Assembly: GCF_963966145.1 (NCBI RefSeq) | Contig: NC_091046.1 | Span: forward strand, 28,210,001 to 28,274,000 | DNA from: Tenebrio molitor | Taxonomy: Eukaryota; Arthropoda; Insecta; Coleoptera; Tenebrionidae | Direction: 5' to 3' | Length of the DNA stretch: 64,000 nt | In this document: positions 1 through 10,443 of the stretch, in pieces | Layout of the letters: every line of letters begins with the position of its first letter | Position numbering within the stretch: the first letter of the stretch is position 1 | The notes under the pieces: generated by a model | Database searches by the model: none | What the model was told of the DNA's origin: nothing | What the model saw: the letters and a program-made list of their open reading frames with translations, nothing else | Translations under genes and position numbers: made by a program

Positions 1-934
1 TATCAAGTAATAGTGCAGTGCTTATCAACATAATTACCGACGTCTCGCCTCCGCATTTTGACTTTGTTGTGTTTTATGTTCTGTGTCAATGTTAAGGAAT
101 TTCCTCACGATATGACATGAGTATAATAATATACCTTTTTGAATTTCAACTACCAATGTGTTCCCTAAATCCAGAATTTTTAAATTTTTAAAAAGAGATT
201 GGGGTACTATTCCCGTTGCTGAAATTATAAGTGGTAAAATAAAAATTTTTTCTAAACTCCAAAGATTTCTCATAGCAACGGAGAGCTCTAAATATTTATT
301 AATTTTTGTGTTATATGTCTGTGTTATATTATGTGAATTTGGGACAGCCATATCTAACAGATATGCTTGCTTTTGTTGTTTATTTAAAATAATAATGTCT
401 GGTCTGTTATGCTTAATATGAATGTCAGTTAAAACTGTTCGATCAAAATATAATTTGTAATTTTCATTTTCCAAACAACTTTCTGGTGTATAACTATAAT
501 GTGGTTGTGTATTCTTTAATAAATTGAATTTAACAGCTAAATTCATGTGTATAATTTTAACGAATATATCATGTCGTTTCTTATATTCGCTTTGAGCCAA
601 AATGGTGCAAGAAGAAATTATGTGTTCAATTGTTTCCCCTTCAGTTCCGCAAATCCTACATTTATCAATTATCTATTGCAAACCGCATATGTGTTTTTTT
701 TATAATTTCTTGTATTTATAACACGATCTTGTATTGCAAATATAAAACCCTTCGTCTCAGGGTGAATATTTGATTTCTTAAGCCATGCATGAGGAGCAGC
801 CTGAATATTAATTTCTGGCTGTTCCAGTTCTTTAAAGTATCTCCCATGTAAATACTTCTGTTTTATATTTGCTATAGTGTCAGTTATATTTGGCTGAACA
901 ATATCTGAAATTATATTATCACTTAAATTTAAAT
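1..934 (-). pseudogene. RLE-type non-LTR retrotransposon, 3' coding end (broken)
   Basis: The minus strand encodes the tail of a LINE polyprotein. A conserved thumb-like segment (HGRYFKELEQPEI, then HPETKGFIFAIQDRV) at about 720-880 leads into a CCHC finger (CRICG, then H and C) at about 610-660. Next comes a restriction-like endonuclease motif: RPDIII, twelve residues, then D in LLDMAVPNSHN, within 34-600. In this family the endonuclease nicks the target for reverse transcription. The segment between the thumb and the finger changes frame near 665-675, so the gene is dead. The 5' part, including reverse transcriptase, is missing; the DUF4817 element begins at 935. The R2/R4/Dong-like assignment rests on the CCHC plus PD-D architecture. 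Confidence 0.75.
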
Positions 935-1435
935 TTAAATGTTAAATGTTCCGTTTCTTGAGAAAAAACATTCATCCGTAAATAAAATACTTTTTACAAA
1001 GTTGGGATTTGCTTCATGTTGTTGTAGTAACCATTCACAGAACTGCACTCTGAGAGGAAGATCTTCAGGCAATAGATTCTGTAACCGCGTATAATGATAA
1101 GCGTGTTGTCGATTATCCTTTAGAATCCGCTGTGTTGTGCTTTTTGAAATGTCAAACATACTAGCGACGCTTCTAATACTTAACGTTCCGTCTTCCTCAA
1201 AAGCCTGAAGAACAGCCTCATCATTTTGTGGAGTGCGAGCCTCTTGTGTAACACCACCAACTCCTTTAGTTTGAGGTACTAAATTCTCCGTATTCCTAGC
1301 GCGATTCACCAAACGCAAAAATACATTTGCAGGAAAACGTGCAGCGCAAGCTTCTACGGCTGCGTAAGCACTTTCACCACATGCTCCATAAACTATGAGC
1401 ATATCATAGTACTCTGCAGCGGTAAACATTTTCAA
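935..1435 (-). pseudogene. DUF4817/mariner-like transposase, N-terminal half
   Basis: A 166-codon open frame. The N-terminal DUF4817-type helix domain (EYYDMLIVYG, AARFPANVFLR) is followed by a second helix-turn-helix (SIRSVASMFDISKSTTQRIL), then the first catalytic block (ILFTDECFF) at about residues 150-158. The family normally has about 350 residues and two more acidic motifs. Here the frame ends where LINE sequence starts, so only the DNA-binding half remains. The same domain order occurs at 41581-42984, which is nearly complete. Confidence 0.8.
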
Positions 1436-1751
1436 AACTGTTCACTTTTCGATTTTAAGAAAAAATATTACTGTCAAAATGACGTTAAGAAATGTCCAAT
1501 GTATTTATTATTCGATTACAGCGGACCAAATAATTCAAAGAATTTTATCGTATTATGAAAATCTATGGAAATGAAACAAAGTAATGAGCTTTCCTAATAA
1601 AGCAATTAACAAAGATCTTATGATTGGTCAGCGAAAATCGCTTACGGTATAGATACTATACGGCCCTCGACATTTTTTCTTTCAATTTTAGTCTTGATTT
1701 TCACTCCAGAATACGCTATTAAAATATCATGCGGCAGTTCTGGGACACCGG
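935..1751 (-). mobile_element. DUF4817/mariner-like element, 5' half with one terminal repeat
   Basis: The element reads right to left. Its outer end near 1728-1751 carries GTTCTGGGACACCGG followed by TA. This matches the end of the larger copy (GTTCTGGGACACCCTG at 42969-42984). The other end is missing; the sequence switches directly to LINE at 935. Confidence 0.6.
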
Positions 1752-1784
1752 TATATTCTAAATATTCGTAATGCCCGCGAAATA

Positions 1785-1924
1785 GGGTAGTATGCATAAG
1801 AATAAGCATTTGCTTATACTATATATTTGTCTTTTTCTATCTAATAAAGTCCATGTATTTCTATCTCTCACTAATACAAGTAAAAGCATTCGCTAATGGT
1901 TTATGCATATGACCCATATTGTTG
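1785..1924. repeat. possible short inverted-repeat element
   Basis: Imperfect inverted repeats of about 30 bp. The left arm includes AGTATGCATAAGAATAAGCA near 1791; the right arm includes TTTATGCATATGACCC near 1900. There is no coding potential inside and I see no clear target duplication, so this may be chance in AT-rich DNA. Confidence 0.3.
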
Positions 1925-2588
1925 TTTTTTTTTTCGGTAATTGTAGACAATGTGTAAAATTGTATGATTTATAACACGCAAATACAATTATTATCATTAT
2001 AATAAGTATGGATTCGGCCCATAACCCATAACATTGAAAAAACTACTTCATACTTTCAACAAAATTATTATTATTCAAAGCTCGTATAAATTGTGTTCGT
2101 AGATGATGTGAACTATTTCTCGTTTTTTTTTTGTTGGCCACGAAAATGGATGTTATTCATAGGTAATTCTTGTTGGATTTTATTATTTTCAAGTTCAATT
2201 TGCTGCAGTGGTTCCATTTTTAAATATTTGACAATGTTATCAGGGCTTCCAGCGAGTCATATTTGTCATATTTGGTCATATTTTACGTTAGATGTCATTT
2301 TTTGTCATATTTTTGATGAAAACTGGGAATAAATATGACTTTGATCATATTTTTTACCTTCCTACTTATTTTGTTCTACACATTAAAGAATCGTGAGCAA
2401 AAAACTACATTCCGTCCAAAAGGAAGCAGTTGACCAGTACGCCAAAATACAAAGCTATCACCATAGCTTTGGCAGACAAATGTTTAAAACCAAAATTGCA
2501 TTTCATTGTAGAAAGTACTTCAACTATTACCCATTTTACTCGATTTTTTCAAAAAGATGAACCTCTGATACAGATTTTGTAAGATGAG

Positions 2589-3748
2589 TTGTTAAATTTG
2601 TTTAACACCATTGTTGCGAAGATTTTCAAGAATAATATTTCTTTTGATATACGTAATGACTCGGAAGCTAAAATTTTTGATGTTGGTAACTACCTTCCTC
2701 TTCAAGAGATCAACATTGGAGTAAATACCAGAAAGGTTTTTAATAATCCGGAGTTTAAAGAATTGGATCGCGTTACTTTTTACAAAGGTGTAAGAGACCA
2801 TAATGTTGCAGTGGCCAAACATATTCTTAAAAAGTCATCTATTAACGACAGCTCATTTTTAAAATATTGCCGTATTTTGCAACCACACCAAATTAAAATC
2901 TCTAGTGAACGTCATGTCCAAGCAATAGCAGAGAAATTACCTTTAATGGACATAAATAACACTCTACTTACAAATGGGTGGTCTCTTTTGAAATGTGAAA
3001 AATGTGTAATTAATTATCAGACGTGTGGTGAAGGCAACTGCATCGAAAAATTTTGGAAAGACGTTTTCCAAATTAAACATGCAGATGACATTACTCTAAA
3101 ATATGCTAATATCACGAAAGTGGTCAAGGCGGTTTTGTCTTTATCTCATGGAAGCGCTGATGTGGAGAGAGGTTTTTCAACATCGAAGAGAATTCTAACT
3201 GATGATAAGACTGGGCTCTTATGTAGGACTTTGAATGCCCGGTTGAATATTATTGATGGTCTCGCAATGTATGAAAACAGACCCGAATCTCAAAGAAGCT
3301 GATTCAAATGGCAACTTTAGCCCACAAAAGTTATCAAGGATATCTGGAGAATGAGGGAGCAAAGAAAAGAATTTGTGAGGAAGAACATTTAAGAGATCAA
3401 TTAAAATCCATTCAAACATCAGTTGAAGTCGTCGTTACTGAATCAAAATCTTTGGAAGCTCTGGAGAGTGAATTAAAAACGCGAGAAAGCAATGTCCTCC
3501 AACAAAATAAAGCTGCCTGTTCTATATTACAGCAAGCTAGTGAGAGACTTGATTCTGCAATTGAGAAGGGAGGCCTAGTAGAGGTCAGAGTAGCCAAAGA
3601 TCTTTTGGAAGGTTATCAGCAAATCAAAAATATGGAAACCAAAGATGCTGCTGAAACCAAAAAAATTAGCCTTAATAAACGCAAAAGTGCTTTAATCAAT
3701 TCGTTTATTAAAAAACGGAAGAAAGAATTCCTTTTTATATTTTGTTAG
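2589..3748 (+). pseudogene. hAT transposase C-terminal region
   Basis: The first frame (2589-3302) ends in a hAT dimerisation signature: SLSHGSADVERGFSTSKRI, then LNARLNIIDGL. The coding continues in another frame from about 3296 (LIQMATLAHKSYQGYL) with a charged coiled-coil tail to 3748. This is one shifted frame of a longer protein. The region 2340-2588, expected to hold the N-terminal half (BED finger, first catalytic residues), has no recognisable coding. The element is non-autonomous. Confidence 0.75.
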
Positions 3749-4196
3749 AAGAATTTTGGTTTGGGACGTTACTGTCGTAGATACACTTGCAGACAGTTAC
3801 GTATTGAAAACATCTGAAGTCTCAGGTTTTGCCGCTGAAATGGCTTGCAAACGCAAACATAACAAATATAGTTCAATTATTTCGTCAAACTACATATTTA
3901 AAGGTTTAGCCTTTGAAACCTTTGGCCCTTGGTGCAAAGAAACAATAGATTTCATTAATGTCATCGGAGACCGACTTATCGCGGAATCAGGGGATTCAAA
4001 ATCTAAGAAATTCCTTTTTGAGAGGATTTCCCTTGCCATTCAACGTGGAAACGCTGCAAGCATTCGGGGCACTTTTCCAGATTCCGCATTATTATCGGAA
4101 ATTTTCGCATTGTAAATTAAAAATGTTATTTTATTATAATTGTTAATATTACGGTTTCTTTTTTATTCTAAATCAAATAAACTTGAAGACAAAAAA
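3735..4196 (+). pseudogene. LINE polyprotein tail inside the hAT
   Basis: A 119-codon frame (3756-4115), extending upstream to about 3745. It reads VWDVTVVDTLADSY, then AAEMACKRKHNKYSS, FETFGPWCKET and RISLAIQRGNAASIRGTF. I recognise this as the C-terminal tail downstream of reverse transcriptase in many invertebrate LINE proteins. An AATAAA-like stretch and an A-run end at about 4196, as expected for a 5'-truncated retrotransposition into the hAT. I could not define a target duplication. Confidence 0.65.
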
Positions 4197-4623
4197 ATAT
4201 GGTCTTAATTTATTTTTAAGTCATATTTATACATACTTTAGTCATATTTATAGTAGCCAAAGTCATATAATCATATAATTTTTTTACACTGTCGCTGGAA
4301 GCCCTGTGTTATGTAAAATAAAATAACAAATAATCAGTTTTGGTACTGATTTTAGTGGTCATTGAACTTTTGTTCTGTAATACTGGGAATGTTTACTTTA
4401 GTTGTCCAAAAGATCTTTCAATAATGACTTGTTCTTTAGTAAATAATTTGTTGTAAGCCCTTTCTTCAGGAGTACCTATGTGGATTTTTAAAAGGTGTCA
4501 TTAATCAAGGTGCAATACCATAGCCTTCATCTCCTAAAAATGATGCCTTTTCTCGATTTTTGTCTACGAGTATTACTCTTCTTATGTCGGAGTTTCGCCA
4601 AATTCTTGCATTATGTACAGATT

Positions 4624-4760
4624 GCATGATGGCAATTGACAAGGGTAGGAAACAAAACTTTAGAACCACGGCTCTCGAATGAGACCACTCCCACCCCATT
4701 ACGACCCCTACAGCCTGAATGGCGCGCATTTCAAAAAAGGAAGTTATGTTGTCGCACCTT
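4624..4760 (-). repeat. 137-bp dispersed repeat (copy 1)
   Basis: Closely similar, in opposite orientation, to 52843-52979. Both run from AGGTGCGACAACATAACTTC to TGCCATCATGC. At each place the end abuts a transposase fragment: HARBI1-like here, DUF4817-like at 52975. Confidence 0.75.
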
Positions 4761-4796
4761 TGCCTACACTTATGCCGAAATAGTATTTTACAGTAC

Positions 4797-4897
4797 AAGC
4801 CAGGTAAAATGGTTTTTACTGGCGAATGGAGGATATAACTGACGAGTCGAAGACGAGTCAGTTACCTCCTTGAGCCAGTAAAACCAGTTACCTGGCG
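4797..4897. repeat. two-stem hairpin beside recombinase copy A
   Basis: Outer arms CAGGTAAAATGG (4801-4812) and CCAGTTACCTG (4884-4894) pair. Inner arms near 4828-4841 (GGAGGATATAACTGAC) and 4857-4869 (GTCAGTTACCTCC) also pair. The loop is GAGTCGAAGACGA. The same arrangement recurs at 18201, 38107, 49047, 51401 and 59275. Confidence 0.7.
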
Positions 4898-4912
4898 TGT
4901 CTTGTATAATAT

Positions 4913-5932
4913 TTTATTTGTTACTAAATTGTAAACAACTAAATAAAATTCGAATAAAATTAAAAATGATCAAATTCTGTTTTCTTCCAAATTATTGGTC
5001 AAAACTCAGAAACCTTAGAAGTACAATTACTATGACAACGCGCCGTTTGTTCAAATTGTTTATTTCCGTCAAGATTTTTTCTCAAATGAACGTGCCAGAA
5101 GAAATCAAAAAGGAAGCTATAAATGTGGCTTCCAGTTAACTGCCAGCGAAGTCTTTAGCAAGATATGAACGAGAATATGAAGAATTTAAAAATTTGCAGA
5201 AAAACAATAACGTAACTGGTGTAACGGAAGACGTTCTTTTGGTGTATCGTCACCAACTGTCAGACAAATTTAGCCCCAATTCTTTGTGGTCGAAATGGTC
5301 CATGTTAAAAAGCTGCCTGGAAATTAAAGAAAATATTGAAGTTCGCAGGTTTGTTTTCCTATTACAGACGTTGTCAAAAAAGTGATATTTTAACTTGACA
5401 TTTGTAGATTTCATAAGGTAATTGCTTTTCTCAAGAGAAAAAATGAGCGTTACGTGCCGAAGAAGGCAAGGGTTTTAACAAAAGAGCAAGTGGAAAAATT
5501 TCTTGTTGAAGCTCCTGATGACTATTGGTTGTTATATAAAGTGATTACAATTTTTGGAATTTTTGGTGCTTGCCGGTGTGACGAGCTTCTCTCGTTGACG
5601 GTGAAGGACGTAGAAGATGTTGAGAAATATATTATCGTCACTTTACGGAATACAAAGAATTTAACAACAAGAAGATTTACGATCACAGATGAGGGCTGCA
5701 GTTTAGCGGAAATTGTAATTGTACATTTAATTTTAATTTGTATGAAACAAAGAAATAAAAATGTTCAAATGTTAAAAACGCTACTATCCTTCCAAATTTC
5801 AAATTTCTCTACTAACTTGTTAAATTCATAACTGGTCTGCTGTCAATTTAACGCTACTAGCCAGTTAAAATGACTTTTCAACGTCAAGTGACAGTTCGAA
5901 TAAATGACGTTTACAATTTAGTAACAAATAAA
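4913..5932. repeat. perfect 24-bp inverted repeat enclosing recombinase copy A
   Basis: Bases 4913-4936 and 5909-5932 are exact reverse complements. The core is TTTGTTACTAAATTGTAAAC. The pair brackets the whole tyrosine recombinase fragment, 177 bp upstream of its ATG and about 77 bp after its last stop. Cryptons are usually described as lacking terminal inverted repeats. Confidence 0.8.
5086..5829 (+). pseudogene. Crypton-like tyrosine recombinase, copy A (N-terminal two thirds)
   Basis: Exon 1 (5086-5348) encodes the SAM-like core-binding domain (SLARYEREYEEF, LWSKWSMLKSCL) with one in-frame TAA at 5137-5139. A GT-AG intron (5349-5407) separates it from exon 2, which carries ARVLTKEQVEKFLVEAPDD and the first catalytic arginine box FGACRCDELLSL, then the beta-strand region RNTKNLTTRRFTI. 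The second box (HxxR) and the tyrosine nucleophile are absent, so this copy cannot recombine DNA. It differs from copy B in having no intron just before the arginine box. Confidence 0.85.
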
Positions 5933-5937
5933 TTTAT

Positions 5938-6760
5938 TTACAGCTCTATGTTTATTTCTCCACAGAGATTTGTGTAGATACGATGTAAATAGGGCTTGGG
6001 ATGTACCATACTGGCGGCGAAGATTTTTTTTTTGGCCCGCATCCACATATTCTCAACATTTTGAGTGTGAACCTCCATGTACGGAGAGACAAAAGTATAA
6101 AAATGGCACATAAAAATTAAAAACAACGTAACTCTAATTCTGTAAAAGAGGTAACTAAAAATCTGTAGGTAACAAAAAACTTATACTCGTATTTTACAAG
6201 AAAAATAAAGCAGATGTCATTAAATAATAATTTAATAAGCAAAACAGTGTCCCTTAAAACATCTGAATACCTTTCTACGAGTATAATACCCAATAGTGTT
6301 ACTTCCGTTCTATCGGGAACTTCTACCAGGAAGCATTTTTCGGAGTTCCTTTCAACGCCCCCGAAAACCCAATGTCCTTCCCTCCATTGCCCTCTATTGT
6401 ATTGGTATTTCCTGTGGAAAAATTTTGATGCATCAATTTCTACAACAACGGACATGTCATTTTGATCTAAACCCCCAATCTGCATCGGGTGGTCCATTAA
6501 ATGTTGTTCGCATATTTCACGGCAAAAAGAAGTCGAGTCTACCATAGTATGGGCGCTTCATTGCCTTATTTCTACTTCATGGGCAATAATATTTTGGGGA
6601 AATCCATTGCCCAGCAGTAAGTAAGAATAATAATTTGTCGCAGTGACACATGGCCATGCGAAAAAAATGAATTTTTTCGGACACTGGCTGATGCCTTGCA
6701 AAGCCGACATTGTCACCGCCATTTATCAATAATGTCATTTCTTCTAATAAATAACATTTA
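5938..6760 (-). pseudogene. Merlin (IS1016/ISXO2-like) transposase
   Basis: Reading leftwards: SASVRKNSFFSHG and LRQIIILTYCWAMDF at about 6600-6690; then CREICEQHLMDHPMQIGG, VVEIDASKFFHRKYQYNRG, HWVFGGVERNSEKCFLVEVPDR at 6350-6545; then FVSPYMEVHTQNVENMWMRAK at 5990-6110. These are the successive blocks of ISXO2-like DDE transposases, with VEIDASKF holding the first Asp and HTQNVENMW the last catalytic region. The blocks lie in different frames, so the gene is decayed. A second, shorter Merlin is at 43180-43570. Confidence 0.8.
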
Positions 6761-6899
6761 AACCTGACATCGACGTTTTGCCAACCATTGAAGAATAGGT
6801 AATTCACTGTCAAAATGTAAATTGGACAGAGTACAATTTTCATTGGTAACCTAAATGGAAGCGCCACCCGGCAACTTTCGTATTGGGTAAAACATTTTT

Positions 6900-7020
6900 A
6901 ATTCCTAAGTAAATGGAATACAGTACCCACCCGGTTATCCGAAATATCCCAAGCCATTCCGGATAACTGATAGTTCGGATAATACGGAGGTTAATTCCTG
7001 AATTCATCATATTAAAGTAA
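6900..7020. repeat. pogo-type terminal fragment
   Basis: Contains GGTTATCCGAAAT, CATTCCGGATAACTGA and GTTCGGATAATACGGAG. These resemble the end of the complete pogo-like element at 20466-21120 (GATTATCCGAAAC, CGGTTAATACGGAG). Only this end remains. Confidence 0.5.
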
Positions 7021-7105
7021 ATTAACAACATAATTGTTAGAAATTTTTTATGTTATTTAAATAGTTATTTGAAAATCGAATTAATAAGTTTTAGTTTCAA
7101 CATAT

Positions 7106-7277
7106 TGGGCCGTATCACGACACTCTTATTAAAGTTGCCGATAACTAAAATCGTGATTAAAATAAACATAAAACGATATAGATTTATGCAATTATAACGT
7201 GCTAGAAAGAGATGAATGCGTCACCATCGTAATTAGAGTCATGACTAAATTTAATAAGGGTGTCGTGATATGGCCCA
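7106..7277. mobile_element. MITE with about 28-bp terminal inverted repeats
   Basis: The left end TGGGCCGTATCACGACAC (7106-7123) and the right end GTGTCGTGATATGGCCCA (7260-7277) are inverted with one mismatch, extending inwards through CTTATTAAA. No coding is present. The target duplication is not clear. Confidence 0.7.
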
Positions 7278-7309
7278 TTGTCTCTATTCCTAGTCGCAAT
7301 ATCTCTCCA

Positions 7310-7515
7310 CCTTTTAATCAGTAAAACATCACTTGCGATTGCAGTGGGTTGTTGCTCTACATATGCAAAAGATTTTTCAAGAGCCTTTATTCCTACGCCA
7401 TAATCTGCAGCATTTTTTTTAACAAGGCCTCTTTATCGAGACGCTTAATTGCTTCCAGTTTCTGGACAATTATCACAACTTTTCGTTTACGCTTTTCCAG
7501 TTTATTATTCATTTT
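7310..7515 (-). pseudogene. pogo/Tigger-like transposase fragment (CENP-B type HTH)
   Basis: From an ATG at about 7512 the minus strand reads EKRKRKVVIIVQKLEAIKRL, then, after a frame change, EKSFAYVEQQP and LLIKRWRDIA. This matches the DNA-binding part of pogo/jerky-type transposases. There is no DDE domain. Confidence 0.6.
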
Positions 7516-7853
7516 TTAGCAACGTAACATCATAGAATCAAGTTGATACTGGCCACGAGTTGGAGACAGTATTAAATCTAAAAAAGATCTTCATTATGAA
7601 GTTCAGAAACAGGAGTGGTGCAAATATGAGAAAGTCCACCACCAATTGGTTCTGGGCTTTCCGGGCTCAACGAATAAGTGGGGCTGAAAATGGGACTGGG
7701 TATCAGTGCTCCATGAGTTGAAGACAGTATTAAATCTAAAAATGATTACAATTTTGAAATAGCTAATCACAAAATTAACTGTTCGCAATTGTCACAAACT
7801 ATATGACTATGTGATATTTACCGACATGGTAAACGTTGTCGTCATCGTAAATA

Positions 7854-8375
7854 CACTGCCCCAAAAAAGTTAAGGATATTCTCGATATGTGAATGATAAC
7901 GCTCGTCTGCACAGGATACAATTGGTTTTGGAAACCTTAGATTTGCGGGAAATTCAACATTTTCAGCTACGTGCACGATCTCCGGACTTCAACCCCCATT
8001 GAACCCGCCTGAGACCTTGGAAACACTCTCGCAGACTATTTGCCTTATCCAGAGAATATTCGGGAGTTGAGTGACTTGTTCCCTATTTTGTGGCAACAGA
8101 TCCCCCAGGAAGATATTGACAACTTAATTCGTCGTATTAGATAAGTTATACGGTTACGAAGACGAAATACCGATTATTTGAAATTAAAACAAAAATTATT
8201 TTCTTTTATTTATTTTTAATTTTATTTAATTTCAAAGGTTTTAATTTTTTTTTTAGTTCCATTCTGTATTGATTTGGCTGAAAATGAATGGAATTACATA
8301 TGTGTATCGATTATGATCCCTGTTCTTCCTTTCTTGTTCACAAACAGCAATATCCAGAACTTTTTTGGGGCAGTG
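7854..8375 (+). mobile_element. internally deleted Tc1-like element
   Basis: The ends CACTGCCCCAAAAAAGTT (7854-7871) and AACTTTTTTGGGGCAGTG (8358-8375) are inverted and flanked by TA (7852-7853, 8376-8377). Only the transposase C-terminus survives on the plus strand at about 7884-8165: NDNARLHRIQL, RARSPDFNP, PQEDIDNLIRRI, with frameshifts. It lies in an intron-like stretch of the Zeste/Myb-like gene. Confidence 0.8.
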
Positions 8376-9001
8376 TATTTGCCAATGGCTTAGCTTGTAC
8401 TTACACCATTGCCAAGACTCGGGCTTCTACTTCAGACAGTTGAGCCTCATATTGTCCACCACCTGTTTTAGACTGTTTTTCTGAAATAAATATTATCAGA
8501 GGTAGAACCTTTATTAAGTTGTTACATTGTAAGCAAACCTTATCCTCCGTTTTTCGTCGTCCACATCAAATTTCTCATTTTCCTGGTCCAAAAATTTTCT
8601 TTTCTAAAAATGTACATACATATGTAAAAATTAAACTTTGACTAGTAGGTACCTATTTACTTACATTTGTTTCAGCTACTGTTTTTTTTTTTTGGCTATT
8701 CTCCACAAATTTGAACATAAGATTTTTAGCTGTTTTACCCTCCTTGGGGCAGAAACTACTATCGCATTGTACTCTTGGACGATCCATTGCCATGCAACAT
8801 TTCGTTCTTTTTGCGAAGCTCCATCTGTGGCTTTGTTGTCATCAATACATCGATATCTAAAGGATGGATAATGGTGGCATAAAGGATACAGAATAAGGAT
8901 TATGATTTTGTATTGGGATTACGGATAATTGTCTTTTACAGATATCGACTTTTTCTTTTTTCTAGGTGATAGCTACGCTTCCACTGCATATTCGGAAAAT
9001 A
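8304..9001. repeat. 697-bp duplicated segment, source copy
   Basis: Nearly identical to 12349-13045 in the same orientation. It begins inside the Tc1 remnant (about 72 bp before its right end), runs through the Zeste/Myb-like exons and stops about 65 bp into the foldback repeat. Both edge elements continue naturally beyond this copy, so it is the source and 12349-13045 the derivative. Confidence 0.88.
8410..8900 (-). pseudogene. Zeste/Myb-like DNA-binding domain gene fragment
   Basis: The minus strand reads DDNKATDGASQKERNVAWQW, then VQEYNAIVVSAPRRVKQLK and LWRIAKKK at about 8680-8850. This matches the Myb/SANT-type domain of Zeste-like proteins (Myb_DNA-bind_5). A downstream exon-like block reads KTGGGQYEAQLSEVEARVLA (8415-8475), preceded by TTTATTTCAG and followed by a GTAAGTAC donor. 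Such genes often accompany Harbinger transposons. The N-terminus has stops and is truncated near 8900. Confidence 0.6.
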
Positions 9002-10443
9002 TTGCGGTATATATACAGGGTGTGTCAATATTATAAAAACACTAAAGTTATTTTTTTTTAAATGGAACCTACCCAGTTTGATTTCATTTTTGGATTCAAA
9101 GCTAAATTGTGAATCAAATCTACACAGGTCGTTTTTACTTATCTGCCATCGTTTTTGATCAGTGGCGCTTTTTTTACCAGAATTCCGAATTGCAGGGGTC
9201 CCTTCAAAAATTCGTACCTTCCAAATATTTAGTTACACATAAATTAAAATAATTGACGCTGTTTGATTCCTGAATGTTTGCAGCATCTGTTGAGTATTTA
9301 CTCAATAACGTGCTTAGTTGCATATCGTTCATGCAACCGTAATTTGTCGTAACCCTCAAAAAAGTGAAAATATACTTTATTGTATCATTGGACAGAGAAC
9401 ATGATTGTTCAGCCACCTGCAATATGTCGTAACCTAAAAACAAATATTTCTATATTATATCTGCTTGTAACCAATATGTTGTAACCCCACTGCATTGTAT
9501 CAAGACGTCGTAAGCCACTTTTAATCGTCTCCTGAAAAATTTCTGCTTCGTGGCTTGTGACATATTGCAGTTGCATGAACGATATGCCTACTGCGATTTT
9601 TTAAATACAACAAACTAAAAATGTCAAACACTCATTTTTTTCAAATGGCACCCCACATTTATTATTGCACTGGTCGAAAGCTTTTTTGACAAGCTGTCCA
9701 ACGGTATAGGGTTTGTATAGTCGACTGTGAAAATCAAGGGTGCTATCTTAAAATCACTAAAATAATGAAAAGTTCAATTGTTAAACACTGTTTTGTTGGT
9801 TGATTCATCTTTATGTAGTGACCATATTGTGTGATTATCTTCTGTTAGACCTACTAGATATTTGTATTGTCTTTTTAACGGAAAAATTGCACCAAAGGAG
9901 AACGCACACTTTATATGTAATTCTAAAGACCACTCAAATGGGGATATTTTGATATCAATCGACGCGTCTTGAAATGACGAATATTTGATATCATTGCGCC
10001 AAATGTGTAACTCGATTAATAAAGCGACAAAATCGACAAAACTTGAAATATTTTCCAACTGATTTCTGTCAGAACACTTCATAAAACTGTCATTTGTAGT
10101 TTACGGGGGATTTCGGATTCGGCTATTCCCTTTTAAAGGCATTGTACTGGTTCAGTGTCATCTTTGCAATTATACATCCTACTGTGAACCCTCTTAAGAA
10201 GTCAATTGCCCCCGTAAATAACTATCTTTATTTATGAAGTCCCCAAAACTAACCTGAAAAGGGTATCTACCGCTCTCTTTCACACTCATGCAAAGTAAAT
10301 GGAAGTTTTTGATTTTCAATTATAGATTGCGGCTTTATTTATAGAGTTAGCGTTTTGGCGCAATGGTATCAAATATTTGTCATTTCAAGACGCGTCGATT
10401 GATATCATAATATCCCCATTTGAGTGGTCTTTAGAATTACATA

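Larger units (their letters stand above)
2241..4306 (+). mobile_element. hAT element with 6-bp target duplication
   Basis: Terminal inverted repeats CAGGGCTTCCAGCGA (2241-2255) and its complement at 4292-4306 are perfect over 15 bp. They are flanked by TGTTAT at 2235-2240 and 4307-4312. hAT elements usually duplicate 8 bp, but the restored HARBI1 frame shows that 6 is correct here. Both ends carry several GTCATATTT motifs in direct orientation (2256-2300 and 4220-4250), likely subterminal binding sites. Confidence 0.9.
2045..4800 (-). pseudogene. HARBI1-like (PIF/Harbinger) transposase, split by a hAT insertion
   Basis: Harbinger nucleases use a DDE site on DNA. Upstream of the hAT (4313-4650) the minus strand shows SVHNARIWRNSDI, FLGDEGYGIAP, a stop where a Trp codon is expected, LMTPFKNPH, a one-base frameshift, then VIIERSFGQLK with the catalytic E. 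Next to the insertion it reads IICYFILHNIVKYLK; the last seven residues are encoded across the insertion point, in 2100-2234. Removing 2241-4306 plus one TGTTAT restores this frame exactly. The C-terminus is FRGQQKKNE near 2120. The gene is dead (a stop and frameshifts) and lacks its N-terminus, where a shared repeat (4624-4760) intrudes. Confidence 0.82.

Noticed and set aside
3756..4115. LINE tail as a natural domain of the hAT transposase
   Set aside because: The A-run at its end and its strong LINE similarity point to a separate truncated retrotransposition.
8638..8871. 77-codon plus-strand frame, repeated at 12683-12915
   Set aside because: Its recurrence comes from the duplicated 697-bp segment; coding similarity (Zeste/Myb) is on the other strand.
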